A stretch of DNA of 64,000 nt from Candidatus Binatia bacterium (GTDB lineage Bacteria; Desulfobacterota; Binatia; UBA9968; JAJDTQ01), in contig JAJEAI010000124.1 of the NCBI GenBank assembly GCA_022824205.1, forward strand, positions 1-64,000, read 5' to 3'. The notes under the pieces are model-generated. The model made no database searches. It saw only the letters and a program-made list of their open reading frames with translations, and was not told where the DNA came from. Below, one piece after another: positions 45,219 to 53,437 of the stretch. A program made the translations under genes and the position numbers. Every line of letters begins with the position of its first letter. Within the stretch, counting starts at the first letter, position 1.

Positions 45219-45989
45219 ATGATCGAAGGTTTGCAGGGCAAGGTGGTGATCGTCACGGGCGGCGGGCACGGCATCGGTCAGGCGTATTGTGAAGGGTTTA
45301 CCAAGTCCGGTTCGCGCGTGGTGGTGGCCGACATCGACAAGGACGCGGCGGAGTCGGTGGCCGCCGGCCTGGGCAAGATGAGCGAGGCGGGTTCCCTGGC
45401 GGTGCACGTGGACGTGGCCGACGACGACTCCACCAAGGAGATGGTGGCCAAGACCGTCGAGCAGTTCGGCCGGGTGGACGTGCTGGTGAACAACGCGTCG
45501 ATCTTCGCCACCATTCCCATGAACCGGGGCCGCATCGAGGAGATCAGCATCGAGGAATGGGACAAGCTCATGTCCGTGAACTTGAAGGGCGTGTTCCTGT
45601 GCTGCCGCGCGGTGCTGCCGCAGATGCGCCAGCAGAAGTCCGGCAAGATCATCAACGTGGCCTCCGGCACCGCGCTCTCCGGTCCTCCCGGACGGATTCA
45701 CTACGTGGCCTCCAAGGCCGGCGTCATGGGCTTCAGCCGCACCCTGGCGCGGGAGGTGGGAGACGACAACATCCAGGTCAACATCCTGTGTCCCGGCTCG
45801 ACCCTGTCCGAGGTGAACCCCACCGAGGAGATCGTCAAGATGCGCGAGAGCAGCATCGGCCAGCGCGCCATCAAGCGCGTCCAGGTGCCCCAGGACCTCG
45901 TCGGCGGCGTGCTGTTCATGGCCTCGCCCCTGGCCGACTTCATGACCGGCCAGACTCTGGTGGTGGACGGCGGCCAGAACATGCACTGA
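45219..45989 (+). CDS. SDR family NAD(P)-dependent oxidoreductase
   Basis: A classical short-chain dehydrogenase of 256 aa (ATG 45219, GGAGAGGAG upstream). It has the cofactor motif VIVTGGGHGIGQAYCEGF with Asp at VADIDKD (suggesting NAD), NNAS, and a catalytic Ser/YxxxK in INVASGTALSG and HYVASKAGVMGF. The closing FMTGQTLVVDGGQNMH is typical. It is divergent from hyuA and followed by a GlcD-type oxidase, so it may act on a hydroxy acid or alcohol made in that pathway. The substrate is unknown. Confidence 0.88.
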   Translation: MIEGLQGKVVIVTGGGHGIGQAYCEGFTKSGSRVVVADIDKDAAESVAAGLGKMSEAGSLAVHVDVADDDSTKEMVAKTVEQFGRVDVLVNNASIFATIPMNRGRIEEISIEEWDKLMSVNLKGVFLCCRAVLPQMRQQKSGKIINVASGTALSGPPGRIHYVASKAGVMGFSRTLAREVGDDNIQVNILCPGSTLSEVNPTEEIVKMRESSIGQRAIKRVQVPQDLVGGVLFMASPLADFMTGQTLVVDGGQNMH

Positions 45990-46016
45990 CGTCCAAGGGC
46001 GGGACACGACCACGAC

Positions 46017-46110
46017 GTCATTCCCGCCCCCGCCCCTGGATTCCCGCTTCCGCGGGAATGACGATTCGGGGGGTATCAGCGTTGACACCGCCTCGGAAGC
46101 GGGAATCCGG
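46017..46110. repeat. Degenerate composite repeat between SDR and FAD oxidase genes
   Basis: GTCATTCCCGC is followed closely by CCCTGGATTCCCGCTTCCGCGGGAATGAC (right arm, to 46062) and, 30 bp on, CGGAAGCGGGAATCC (left-arm piece). The order is scrambled relative to copies A-C and the AT-rich part is missing. Confidence 0.7.
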
Positions 46111-46134
46111 GCGGGATGAGGCGGGGCAGGGCGC

Positions 46135-47535
46135 ATGGCTGGGCACGCCAACCACGGACACGCCGGCACCATCGGCCGGCTCGTTGACCTGCTCGGCCGG
46201 GACGCCGTCCTCACCGGCGCCGCCGATCTGGATCTGTACGCTTGGGATGCCCTGAGCCACAGCCGCATCCACCCCGCGCACCCCATCGTTCCCGTTCATC
46301 CTCTGTGTGTCTGCACGCCGGCCGACACCGCCGAGGTCCAGGCCGTGGTACGGCTGGCCAACGAGGTCCGGGTGCCGTTGGTACCCTATGGCGGCGGCTC
46401 CGGGCTCATGGGCGCGGCCGCCTCCCTTGCGCCGGGCATCGTCGCGGACCTGCGGCGGATGAACGCCGTCCTCGAAATCGACGCGGACTCGCGCACCGCA
46501 CGGGTCCAGGCCGGGGCCGTGCTGGAGACCGTGGACGCGGAGTTGCACGGCTCGGGCCTCATGCTGGGCCACGATCCCTGGACATTGCCGGTGGCCACGG
46601 TGGGTGGCACCGTTTCCACCGACGGTCTCGGTTACCGGGGCGGCAAGTACGGCTCCATGGGCAACCAGGTGCTGGGTCTGGAGGCGGTGCTGCCCCAGGG
46701 AGATGTGTGCCGCACTCCCGCCGTGAGCAAGCACTCCACCGGCGTCGATCTCAAGCACCTGTTCATCGGCGGCGAAGGCTGCTTCGGGATCGTCACCGAG
46801 GTGACGCTCCGGGTCTTCCCGGTCCCGGAGGCGCGCTCCCTCCATGCCCTGCGGTTCGACTCGTTCGCCGCGGGCTTCGATGCGGTGTGTGACCTGACCC
46901 GCGCCGGCTGCCGGCCCATTCTTTTCGACTACGGCGACGAGACCGAGGACCCGGACGGGCCGTCGATCCTCTTTCTGGGCTTCGAAGGGAACCCGGATCT
47001 GGCGGCCGCGGAAGAACACGTGGCCCTGGACGCCTGCGGGCGCCGCGGTTCCCACGAACTCGCGGCCGAACGGGCGGAGCATTTCTGGCGGGAACGCCAC
47101 TCCGCGGCCCGGCGCTTCGCCGCGAACCGGACCGAGCGCCGCAAGCGCGGCCAGGCCGGGGCGCATCAGGACTGGGTGCACGTGGCCCTGCCGGCATCGC
47201 GGGTGCTGACCTTCCGGCGCGAGGCCATCGCCCTGGCCGCGGCCCGCGGGGTGCGTTTCCGCGACAGTGGGCTCTGGACCGGCCCGGAATTGTTTTCCCT
47301 GCGGCTGGCGAAGGAGGGGGGCGACCGGGCGCGCGTCGAGCTTGGCGACACGGTGGCGGCTTTGCTGGATCGTGTCCACGCTTACGGCGGGTCCGTGGAA
47401 TATTGCCACGGCGTGGGCGTCAAGCTCGCCCCCTTCATGGTCCGGGAGCATGGCCAAAGCCTGGATCTGATGCGTTCGCTCAAACGCTGCATGGACCCCA
47501 ACGGCATCATGAATCCCGGCAAGCTGGGCCTGTGA
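46135..47535 (+). CDS. FAD-binding oxidase, GlcD/D-lactate dehydrogenase type
   Basis: A 466-residue flavoprotein of the VAO/PCMH fold. The FAD-binding half shows VPLVPYGGGSGLMGAAASLAPGIVADL, VGGTVSTDGLGYRGGKYGSMGNQVLGLEAVLP and FIGGEGCFGIVTEVTLRV. The C-terminal half ends SLKRCMDPNGIMNPGKLGL, the hallmark of GlcD-like 2-hydroxyacid oxidoreductases. No signal peptide. The gene follows the SDR gene after a repeat, and a strong terminator follows it. The substrate is probably a D-2-hydroxy acid; glycolate or lactate are examples only. Confidence 0.88.
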   Translation: MAGHANHGHAGTIGRLVDLLGRDAVLTGAADLDLYAWDALSHSRIHPAHPIVPVHPLCVCTPADTAEVQAVVRLANEVRVPLVPYGGGSGLMGAAASLAPGIVADLRRMNAVLEIDADSRTARVQAGAVLETVDAELHGSGLMLGHDPWTLPVATVGGTVSTDGLGYRGGKYGSMGNQVLGLEAVLPQGDVCRTPAVSKHSTGVDLKHLFIGGEGCFGIVTEVTLRVFPVPEARSLHALRFDSFAAGFDAVCDLTRAGCRPILFDYGDETEDPDGPSILFLGFEGNPDLAAAEEHVALDACGRRGSHELAAERAEHFWRERHSAARRFAANRTERRKRGQAGAHQDWVHVALPASRVLTFRREAIALAAARGVRFRDSGLWTGPELFSLRLAKEGGDRARVELGDTVAALLDRVHAYGGSVEYCHGVGVKLAPFMVREHGQSLDLMRSLKRCMDPNGIMNPGKLGL

Positions 47536-47659
47536 CGCGATCCGCCCGTTTCGTGTCGTGCACGCCGCCTTTGACAATCCCGTCAAATGTCGATACCCTC
47601 GCATTCAGGAATGAGACGACGAATCCATCGGATACGGGCAGACAGCCTGAACGGCCAAG

Positions 47660-47694
47660 AAGGAACTGCACCCACGGGGGCGGTTCCTTTTTTT
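47660..47694 (+). terminator. Intrinsic terminator after the FAD oxidase gene
   Basis: AAGGAAC (47660-47666) pairs perfectly with GTTCCTT (47683-47689), with an inner CCC-acg-GGG stem, followed by an uninterrupted T-run to 47694. It ends the SDR/oxidase transcript 28 bp before the zinc-ribbon gene. Confidence 0.8.
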
Positions 47695-47722
47695 GTCGGA
47701 CTGGCGCCGACGGGAGGGCACC

Positions 47723-48457
47723 GTGTTGCGTGAGCAGTTGGAAACACTCGCGGTTCTGCAAGGCATCGATCTCGAAGTGAAGGAACACAAGGACGCGCAG
47801 ACTGAACGGCGCCAGGAGATCGACAAGCGCGAGCGCGATATCGCCAGACTCGCGGCCGAGGTAAAGACGTTGAGGGAGGCGTGGGCGGAGCGGGACCGCG
47901 TGCGCCGGGACAAGGAGCATGTCATCCACGACGCCAACCGGAAGGCCACCGACAAGCGCATGCGCATGAGCCACGTGAAGAATCTCAAGGAACTGCAGGC
48001 GCTCCAGCGGGAGATCGGCGTCATCAAGGAGTCCAACGCCATCCTGGAAGAGGAACTACTCGAGGTGCTGACCGACCAGGAGGAACACGAGGGGGTACTC
48101 AAGCAGAAGGAAGAGGAGCTGAGCACACTCCAGGACGACTGGAACGGGCGAAAAGGACCCTTGGAGCAGGAGATCGCGGACCTGGAGCACAAGATCGACC
48201 AGACGCGCGACCTGCGCGCGGCCACCGCGTCCCGTCTGAACGGCGATCTGGTCGACCGCTACGAGTTGTTGTTCAACCGGCGCGGCGGCACGGCGGTGGT
48301 GGTGGTGTCGTCCGCCATCTGCCAAGCCTGTTACATGAACATCCCACCGCAACTTTGGAATGACGTGCTGCGCAACGAGCGCGTGAACCTCTGCCCCAGT
48401 TGCCAGCGCATACTGTTCTACAACCCGCCGGCACCGGAACAGGGCGGGCAGCCGTAG
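47723..48457 (+). CDS. Coiled-coil protein with C4-type zinc ribbon (CdsZ/DUF164-like)
   Basis: The protein (244 aa) has a long charged coiled coil (about residues 15-170, rich in ERD, LREAW, EEELLEVL) followed by a C4 zinc ribbon: CQACYMNIPPQLWNDV then CPSCQRILFY. This architecture matches the widespread C4-type zinc ribbon family that includes chlamydial CdsZ; a nucleic-acid or protein-scaffold role is inferred. The start is GTG with GGGAGGG upstream; the track TTG at 47693 falls in the terminator T-run. It precedes rnpB. Confidence 0.85.
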   Translation: MLREQLETLAVLQGIDLEVKEHKDAQTERRQEIDKRERDIARLAAEVKTLREAWAERDRVRRDKEHVIHDANRKATDKRMRMSHVKNLKELQALQREIGVIKESNAILEEELLEVLTDQEEHEGVLKQKEEELSTLQDDWNGRKGPLEQEIADLEHKIDQTRDLRAATASRLNGDLVDRYELLFNRRGGTAVVVVSSAICQACYMNIPPQLWNDVLRNERVNLCPSCQRILFYNPPAPEQGGQP

Positions 48458-48459
48458 TG

Positions 48460-48499
48460 TCGCGTCCCGCAAATCAGTGGCATGATTTGCGGGACGCGA
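48460..48499. repeat. Perfect 17-bp inverted repeat before rnpB
   Basis: TCGCGTCCCGCAAATCA (48460-48476), a 6-nt loop gtggca, then TGATTTGCGGGACGCGA (48483-48499): a perfect 17-bp stem beginning 3 nt after the zinc-ribbon stop. It may end that transcript, but there is no T-run. A partial look-alike of one arm occurs at about 1269-1285. Confidence 0.65.
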
Positions 48500-48569
48500 T
48501 ACCGGCGTTGCACAAACCGCTCCCGCCGGGGTTGCATCCGCGCCGTTGAGACGGGAAACTGTGTCTGGA

Positions 48570-48946
48570 CCAGCGGACCAGACGGTCGCCTCCGCGCCTT
48601 GCGTGGAGGAGGAAAGTCCGGACTCCACAGGACAGGGTGGCCGTTAACGGCGGCCTCGAGCGATCGGGGGAAAGTGCCACAGAAAACACACCGCCCGGTG
48701 GGTTCCGGCCATACGCCGGTCCTCCGGGTAAGGTTGAAAAGGCGAGGTAAGAGCTCACCGGTCCGCCAGTGATGGCGGATGCTTGGTAAACCCCACCCGG
48801 AGCAAGACCAAATAGGAGGGTTGGGTCGTCCGCCCGAAGCCCTCGGGTAAGGTCGCTGGACCCCGCGAGCAATCGCGGGGCTAGATGAATGACCGTCCCG
48901 CTTCTCGTTGGGAAGTGCGACAGAATCCGGCTTACCGGTCCGCTGG
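48570..48946 (+). ncRNA. rnpB: RNase P RNA, bacterial class A
   Basis: The ribozyme that trims tRNA 5' leaders. Conserved elements in order: P1 CCAGCGGACC (48570-48579) pairing with GGTCCGCTGG (48937-48946); GAGGAAAGTCCGGACTCCACAGGACAGGGTG; GAAAGTGCCACAGAAAACA; the L15 region (GGTAAGGTTGAAAAGGCGAGGTAAGAGCTCACC) for tRNA CCA pairing; CAAATAGGAGGG; and the distal AGATGAATGACCGT and ACAGAATCCGGCTTAC. Ends are set by P1 pairing. A weak promoter candidate is TTGCAT (48532), 17 bp, GAAACT. No clear terminator is seen. Confidence 0.96.
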
Positions 48947-48948
48947 TC

Positions 48949-49208
48949 CCCCTCCCGCCGTCACCCGGCGATCCACCACGCACGGCCACCACCGTTCCAC
49001 GCTGTCCCGCGGCAGGGCCGCGTCCGCCGTTCCGCTCCGCTCCCGAGAATTTTTTTCGCGCGCCGAGGCGCGAGAATGAGTTCTCCAGCCCACATCTTGT
49101 GGCAGGCTTGCCCCGCCCGGCGCTGCCATACCCAGATATAGGAAAAAACCGTGCCGTTCCGCGTCGGTTTGGTGCCTCGTCAAACGCCGAAAATGTGACG
49201 TTTTCGTG
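48949..49208. other. Non-coding stretch between rnpB and the mraZ promoter
   Basis: No gene is supported. It holds a seven-T run at 49050-49056 without a convincing stem before it (possible rnpB transcript end), and then a TCGCGC-gccgag-GCGCGA hairpin after the run. The remainder shows no repeat or promoter that could be recognised. Confidence 0.35.
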
Positions 49209-49260
49209 TTGACGAGGGGTTGGCGCGACGGTATATTCGCGTCAGGTGGGATAAAGTGGG
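49209..49260 (+). promoter_or_regulatory. dcw-cluster promoter with tandem MraZ boxes
   Basis: TTGACG (49209-49214), a 17-bp spacer and TATATT (49232-49237) make a strong sigma-70 promoter. Downstream, near the expected start site, two direct repeats GTGGGATAAA begin at 49246 and 49256, 10 bp apart. GTGGG repeats with 5-bp spacers are the known binding site of MraZ, the product of the first gene. Negative autoregulation of the whole cell wall and division cluster is therefore well supported. Confidence 0.85.
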
Positions 49261-49281
49261 ATAAAATCCCATGAGAGATCC

Positions 49282-49734
49282 ATGTTTCGCGGACGTTACG
49301 AGCATACGGTCGATACCAAGGGTCGTCTGAGCATTCCGGCCAAGTATCGCGAAATCCTCCTCGGCAAGGGAGATGACCGCCTTATTATCACAAACTTTGT
49401 GGTCAGCTCCAAGCGTTGTCTGGACGTCTACCCGCTCGACGAATGGGCGGCGCTGGAGGAGGCGGTGCGCCAGCGCCCCAAGTTCGACCCCAACATGGTG
49501 CGGTTTCAGACCTACTACCTGGGTGGGGCGGTGGAATGCGAGGTGGACACCCACGGACGCATTCTCATCCCGCCCACGTTGCGCAAGTACGCGGACCTCA
49601 AACGCAACGTCATGCTGGTGTCCGCGGGCGAGAAGTTTCGCATCTGGGACAAGGGCGCCTGGGATCAGGTGTTCACGGAGGCTGAAGAGCAACTCATGGA
49701 AGATCCGGGATCCTTCTCGGACCTGGGCCTGTAA
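49282..49734 (+). CDS. mraZ: Transcriptional regulator MraZ
   Basis: MraZ is the AbrB-like repressor of the dcw cluster. Its 150 residues hold two SpoVT/AbrB-type repeats: MFRGRYEHTVDTKGRLSIPAKYRE and GGAVECEVDTHGRILIPPTLRKYA, each with the DxxGR signature. GTGGG boxes in its own promoter fit autoregulation. First gene of the cluster, followed by the STAS gene after 34 bp. Confidence 0.96.
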   Translation: MFRGRYEHTVDTKGRLSIPAKYREILLGKGDDRLIITNFVVSSKRCLDVYPLDEWAALEEAVRQRPKFDPNMVRFQTYYLGGAVECEVDTHGRILIPPTLRKYADLKRNVMLVSAGEKFRIWDKGAWDQVFTEAEEQLMEDPGSFSDLGL

Positions 49735-49768
49735 GTCTCGAGGCGGTACCGGAAGAAAGGAGCGATCC

Positions 49769-50137
49769 ATGATCGGACTCGACCGAAAGGCCATTCAGGA
49801 TATCGCCGTCATCGACGTCAACGGCGATATCGACCTCCGGGAGATGGTGCGGATCAAGGACATGATCGGCGGCCTGATCGAGAAGGAACGGCACAAGGTG
49901 GTGCTGAACCTCAAGGCCGTGGACCACATCAACTACCTCAGCATCGGAGTCCTGCTGGATCGTCTCAGACTGCTGCGGGAGATGAACGGTGACCTGAAAC
50001 TCTCCGGCATGAGCCCCTACCTGAAGGACATCTTCCGCGTGGTGGGCATGGACGGGGTGTTCGAATACTACGCTTCGCTCGACGAGGCCATCGAGAGCTT
50101 CGACGATGATTGGGAGGGAGCGGCCACCTGTCATTGA
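49769..50137 (+). CDS. STAS-domain protein, anti-sigma factor antagonist type
   Basis: A 122-residue SpoIIAA/RsbV-like STAS protein with VIDVNGDIDLREMVRIKDMIGGLIE, HKVVLNLKAVDHINYLSIGVLLDRLRLLREMNGDLKLSGMSPYLKDIFRVVGMDGVFEYYASLDEAI. The Ser in NYLSIGVL occupies the position phosphorylated in antagonists. A good SD (AAAGGAG) precedes the ATG. Partner anti-sigma kinase and sigma factor are not in the window. The location between mraZ and rsmH, 12 bp before rsmH, is unusual and suggests a role in wall or division control; this is inference. The track frame from 49373 is a shadow of mraZ. Confidence 0.88.
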   Translation: MIGLDRKAIQDIAVIDVNGDIDLREMVRIKDMIGGLIEKERHKVVLNLKAVDHINYLSIGVLLDRLRLLREMNGDLKLSGMSPYLKDIFRVVGMDGVFEYYASLDEAIESFDDDWEGAATCH

Positions 50138-50149
50138 CCGGCTGCCGCC

Positions 50150-51094
50150 ATGAGCTACGCGCACGAGCCCGTGATGCTTGACGAGGTGCTGGAGATACTC
50201 GCGCCGGCGCCGGCGCGGCGATATCTGGACGCCACCGTGGGGGGCGGCGGACACGCGCGCGCGATCCTGCGCCGGTCGTCCCCGGACGGCGAGCTGTTGG
50301 GGCTCGATTGGGACGACGCGGCCATCGACGCTGCGGGCCGTGCCCTGGCCGGCTACGGTGGGCGCGTGACTCTCCGCCGGGCGGGATTCACCGAGGCGCG
50401 AGCGGTGCTGGAGGAGTCCGGTTGGACGGGCGTGGACGGCATGCTGCTGGACCTGGGGCTGTCCTCGCATCACCTCGACGTTCCCGACAGGGGCTTCGGC
50501 TTCGCGCGCGATGCGCGGCTCGACATGCGCATGGACCGGCGCCGTTCGCCGGACGCGCACGAGCTGGTGAACACGCTGTCGGTGGGCGAGCTTGAGAAAC
50601 TGATACGCGACTTCGGCGAGGAGCCCGGAGCGCGCCGGATCGCGCGGGCGATTGACGCCGAACGACGCAGGGGGACCATCGAGACCACCCGGCAACTGGC
50701 CGAGACCGTCGCTCGCGCCGCGGGCGGCCGCCAACGCGGTACGCGCGCGCACGTGACACATCCGGCCACCCGCACGTTCCAGGCGTTGCGCATCGCCGTG
50801 AACCGGGAGCTGGAAAACCTGGAGACGTTTCTCGACTCGGCCTACGAGATGCTGCGCGCCGGCGGCCGGCTCGTCATCATCTCGTTTCATTCGCTGGAGG
50901 ACCGGCTGGTCAAGCGCGCCTTCCACAAGTGGGGTCTGGATTGCGTGTGTCCGCCGCGCCTCCCCGGGTGTGTTTGCGGCTGGAACCGCAAGGCCACCAC
51001 CGTCACGCGCAAGCCCCGGGTACCCGGGGAAGCGGAGGTGCGGGCCAACCCCCGGGCGCGCTCGGCCCGGCTCCGGGCGGTGGAAAGGGTGTAG
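50150..51094 (+). CDS. rsmH: 16S rRNA (cytosine-1402-N4)-methyltransferase
   Basis: RsmH (MraW) methylates C1402 of 16S rRNA with SAM. The 314 aa show HEPVMLDEVLEIL, the SAM-binding DATVGGGGHARAILRR, GMLLDLGLSSHHLD, RGFGFARDARLDMRMD, THPATRTFQALRIAVNREL and FHSLEDRLVKRAF. Second canonical dcw gene, followed by ftsL after 46 bp. Confidence 0.95.
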   Translation: MSYAHEPVMLDEVLEILAPAPARRYLDATVGGGGHARAILRRSSPDGELLGLDWDDAAIDAAGRALAGYGGRVTLRRAGFTEARAVLEESGWTGVDGMLLDLGLSSHHLDVPDRGFGFARDARLDMRMDRRRSPDAHELVNTLSVGELEKLIRDFGEEPGARRIARAIDAERRRGTIETTRQLAETVARAAGGRQRGTRAHVTHPATRTFQALRIAVNRELENLETFLDSAYEMLRAGGRLVIISFHSLEDRLVKRAFHKWGLDCVCPPRLPGCVCGWNRKATTVTRKPRVPGEAEVRANPRARSARLRAVERV

Positions 51095-51140
51095 CGGCAC
51101 AAGGGAACGCCGGCCTTGGCGCGGATATCGAGGAGGGTTG

Positions 51141-51488
51141 ATGTTCAAATCCAGGCAGGAACCGACCAGGGAAACAGGCGTTCTCGATCAGCAGGAGGTG
51201 GCCGAGGCCCGGGCCGCGGCGCGGCGCAGCGATGCGTTGCTGCCCATCGTGTTGAGCTGCCTGCTGGTGGCCTTGGCGTTGCTGCTGGTGTGGCAGCGCC
51301 TTCGCGTCGTGCAATTGGGGTACGTGCTCTCCACCGCCGCCAAGCTGGAGCGCCGGCTGGAGCAGACGAATCGCGAATTGAAGCTGGAGTTGGGGTCGCT
51401 GACGGCTCCCGACCGCGTCGAGACCATGGCGCGCAAGCGTCTCGGACTCAAGGACCCGGACGGTAAGCAAATCGTCATCGTGCCATGA
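51141..51488 (+). CDS. ftsL: Cell division protein FtsL
   Basis: A short bitopic divisome protein (115 aa): cytoplasmic N-terminus, one membrane helix at about 32-51 (ALLPIVLSCLLVALALLLVW), then a periplasmic coiled coil (LEQTNRELKLELGSLT) ending MARKRLGLKDPDGKQIVIV, as is usual in FtsL. GAGGAGG precedes the ATG. Overlaps ftsI by 4 bp. The track frame starting at 50970 lies in rsmH. Confidence 0.88.
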   Translation: MFKSRQEPTRETGVLDQQEVAEARAAARRSDALLPIVLSCLLVALALLLVWQRLRVVQLGYVLSTAAKLERRLEQTNRELKLELGSLTAPDRVETMARKRLGLKDPDGKQIVIVP

Positions 51489-53437
51489 GCAAGCACGAGC
51501 CACAGGATACTGCCGCAAGAATGCGGTTTCGGTTGCGGATAGCCGGGGGTCTGCTCCTGGCGCTGTTGCTGACGGTGGCGCTTCGCGCCATACAGCTCCA
51601 GGCCTTCGACGGGGAGCGGCTCGCGCGCATGGGCGAGAAGCAGCACCTCCAGGAATGGATCGTCCAGCCCGAGCGCGGCACCATCTTCGGCGGCGACGGC
51701 GATGCCCTGGCCATCAGCATCGAAACCCAGTCGGTGTACGTGCGCCCCCGGCGCTTGAAGGTCACCGGCAAGGTCGTAGCCGACGTAGCGCGCGCTCTCC
51801 ACATGAAGCGCGGCGACGTGCGCCGCAAGATGACCGCGGGCGAGCCGTTCGTGTGGCTCAAGCGGCAAGTGACGCCGCGCGAGGCGCAACGCGTCCGGCG
51901 CCTCAAGATCGAAGGAATCGGATTCTACCATGAGCCCAAGCGGTACTACCCGCAAGGGCGACTCGCCGGGCAGGCCCTGGGAGTCGTGGGAAGGGACGCT
52001 CAGGGCCTGGAAGGGGTCGAACGCAGCTACGATCGGTACATTCGCGGGGAGACGAGGTCGTGGGTGGCGGAACGCGACGCGTTGGGCCGCCGCATGCTGG
52101 TGGCGGGTCTGGACGAGTGGAAGCTCCAGCCCGGCGCGGACGTGCGCCTCACCTTGAATACCGCGCTTCAGCATCTGGCGGAAAAGCACCTGGAAGCCAC
52201 GGTCAAGCGCTACCGCGCCAAGGGCGGCACCGTGGTGATGGCCGACCCCTACACCGGTGCGATCATGGCGCTGGCCACCTACCCCTTCTTCGATCCCAAC
52301 CAGTTTCAGAGCCAGGATCGGAGCCGCTGGCGCATCCGCGCGATCACGGATACCTACGAGCCGGGTTCCGTCTTCAAGGCCGTGCTGGCCGCGGCCGCCC
52401 TGGAGGACGGCGTCGTGGGGCGGGAGGATCTGATCTTCTGCGAGTACGGCAAGTACCGCTACGGCGGGCGCACCATCCACGACTTCAAGGAGTACGGCTG
52501 GTTGTCGTTCGCCAGGGTGCTGCAGCTCTCCAGCAACATCGGCGTCGTCAAGGTGGCGGCGAAGCTCGGCAAGGAGCGCTACCACCGCTACGTTCGCCGT
52601 TTCGGTTTCGGACAGAAGACCGGCGTCGACCTTCCGGGAGAGGTGGAAGGGAAGGTTCGGCCGCACCGCGACTGGTATGACATCGACCTGGCCGCCGTCT
52701 CTTTCGGGCAGTCCGTCGCGGTGACGCCCTTGCAAATGGTGATGGCCTTCTCTGCCATCGCCAACGGCGGCTGGCTCGTGCGTCCCTACCTGGTGGACCG
52801 GGTGGTGGACGAGGACGGCCGGGTGCTGTTGGACAACAAGCCCGAGCTGGTGCGCCGCGTGGTGTCCCGCGACACCGCCCGGGCCGTGGTGGACATCCTG
52901 AAGGGCGTCGTGGCCGAGGGCGCCACGGGCAGCCGGGCCGCCGTGGCCGGATTCCAAACGGCCGGGAAGACCGGCACCTCCCAGAAGGCCGACCGCGTCA
53001 AGGGGGGCTACTCCAAGACCAAGCGAGTGGCCTCGTTCGCCGGGTTCGTCCCCGCCGACGAACCCCGCTTCGTCATGCTGACGCTGGTGGACGAGCCCAC
53101 GAAGGAAGTCTACGGCGGCCTGGTGGCGGCGCCGCTCTTCCGGCGCATCGCCGGCCCGGCCCTGCACGCGCTCGGAGAGAAGCCCGATCGTCGCCTCCTG
53201 GCGGTCACGCCCGCCACCGGAAGAAACGGCGTCGTCCGGGTGTCGCGCGCGCCCACCCGGCGTGGAAAGGGAGCCGGTTCCGGCGGGAAGCCGAACCTCG
53301 TCGGGATGAGCATGCGCCAAGCCGTCCACGAGGCCCGGAAGCTCCGGCTCTCGGTGGTGCTCCAGGGGCACGGCTACGTCGCCGCGCAAAGGACGGACCG
53401 GGGCGGCCGGCGCCTCGTCCTGACGCTCAAGGAATGA
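51485..53437 (+). CDS. ftsI: Septal peptidoglycan transpeptidase FtsI (PBP3), with PASTA domain
   Basis: The class B penicillin-binding protein that cross-links septal wall. The 650 aa contain an N-terminal membrane anchor (about 15-38), a dimerisation domain (IVQPERGTIFGGDGDALAIS) and a transpeptidase domain with active-site SxxK in YEPGSVFKAV (about residue 295), SSN in LQLSSNIGVVK and KTGTS in AGKTGTSQKA. A PASTA-like tail follows (KPNLVGMSMRQAVHEARKLRL). The PASTA tail on FtsI is common in deltaproteobacteria-type lineages and absent from the E. coli protein. Confidence 0.95.
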   Translation: MSKHEPQDTAARMRFRLRIAGGLLLALLLTVALRAIQLQAFDGERLARMGEKQHLQEWIVQPERGTIFGGDGDALAISIETQSVYVRPRRLKVTGKVVADVARALHMKRGDVRRKMTAGEPFVWLKRQVTPREAQRVRRLKIEGIGFYHEPKRYYPQGRLAGQALGVVGRDAQGLEGVERSYDRYIRGETRSWVAERDALGRRMLVAGLDEWKLQPGADVRLTLNTALQHLAEKHLEATVKRYRAKGGTVVMADPYTGAIMALATYPFFDPNQFQSQDRSRWRIRAITDTYEPGSVFKAVLAAAALEDGVVGREDLIFCEYGKYRYGGRTIHDFKEYGWLSFARVLQLSSNIGVVKVAAKLGKERYHRYVRRFGFGQKTGVDLPGEVEGKVRPHRDWYDIDLAAVSFGQSVAVTPLQMVMAFSAIANGGWLVRPYLVDRVVDEDGRVLLDNKPELVRRVVSRDTARAVVDILKGVVAEGATGSRAAVAGFQTAGKTGTSQKADRVKGGYSKTKRVASFAGFVPADEPRFVMLTLVDEPTKEVYGGLVAAPLFRRIAGPALHALGEKPDRRLLAVTPATGRNGVVRVSRAPTRRGKGAGSGGKPNLVGMSMRQAVHEARKLRLSVVLQGHGYVAAQRTDRGGRRLVLTLKE

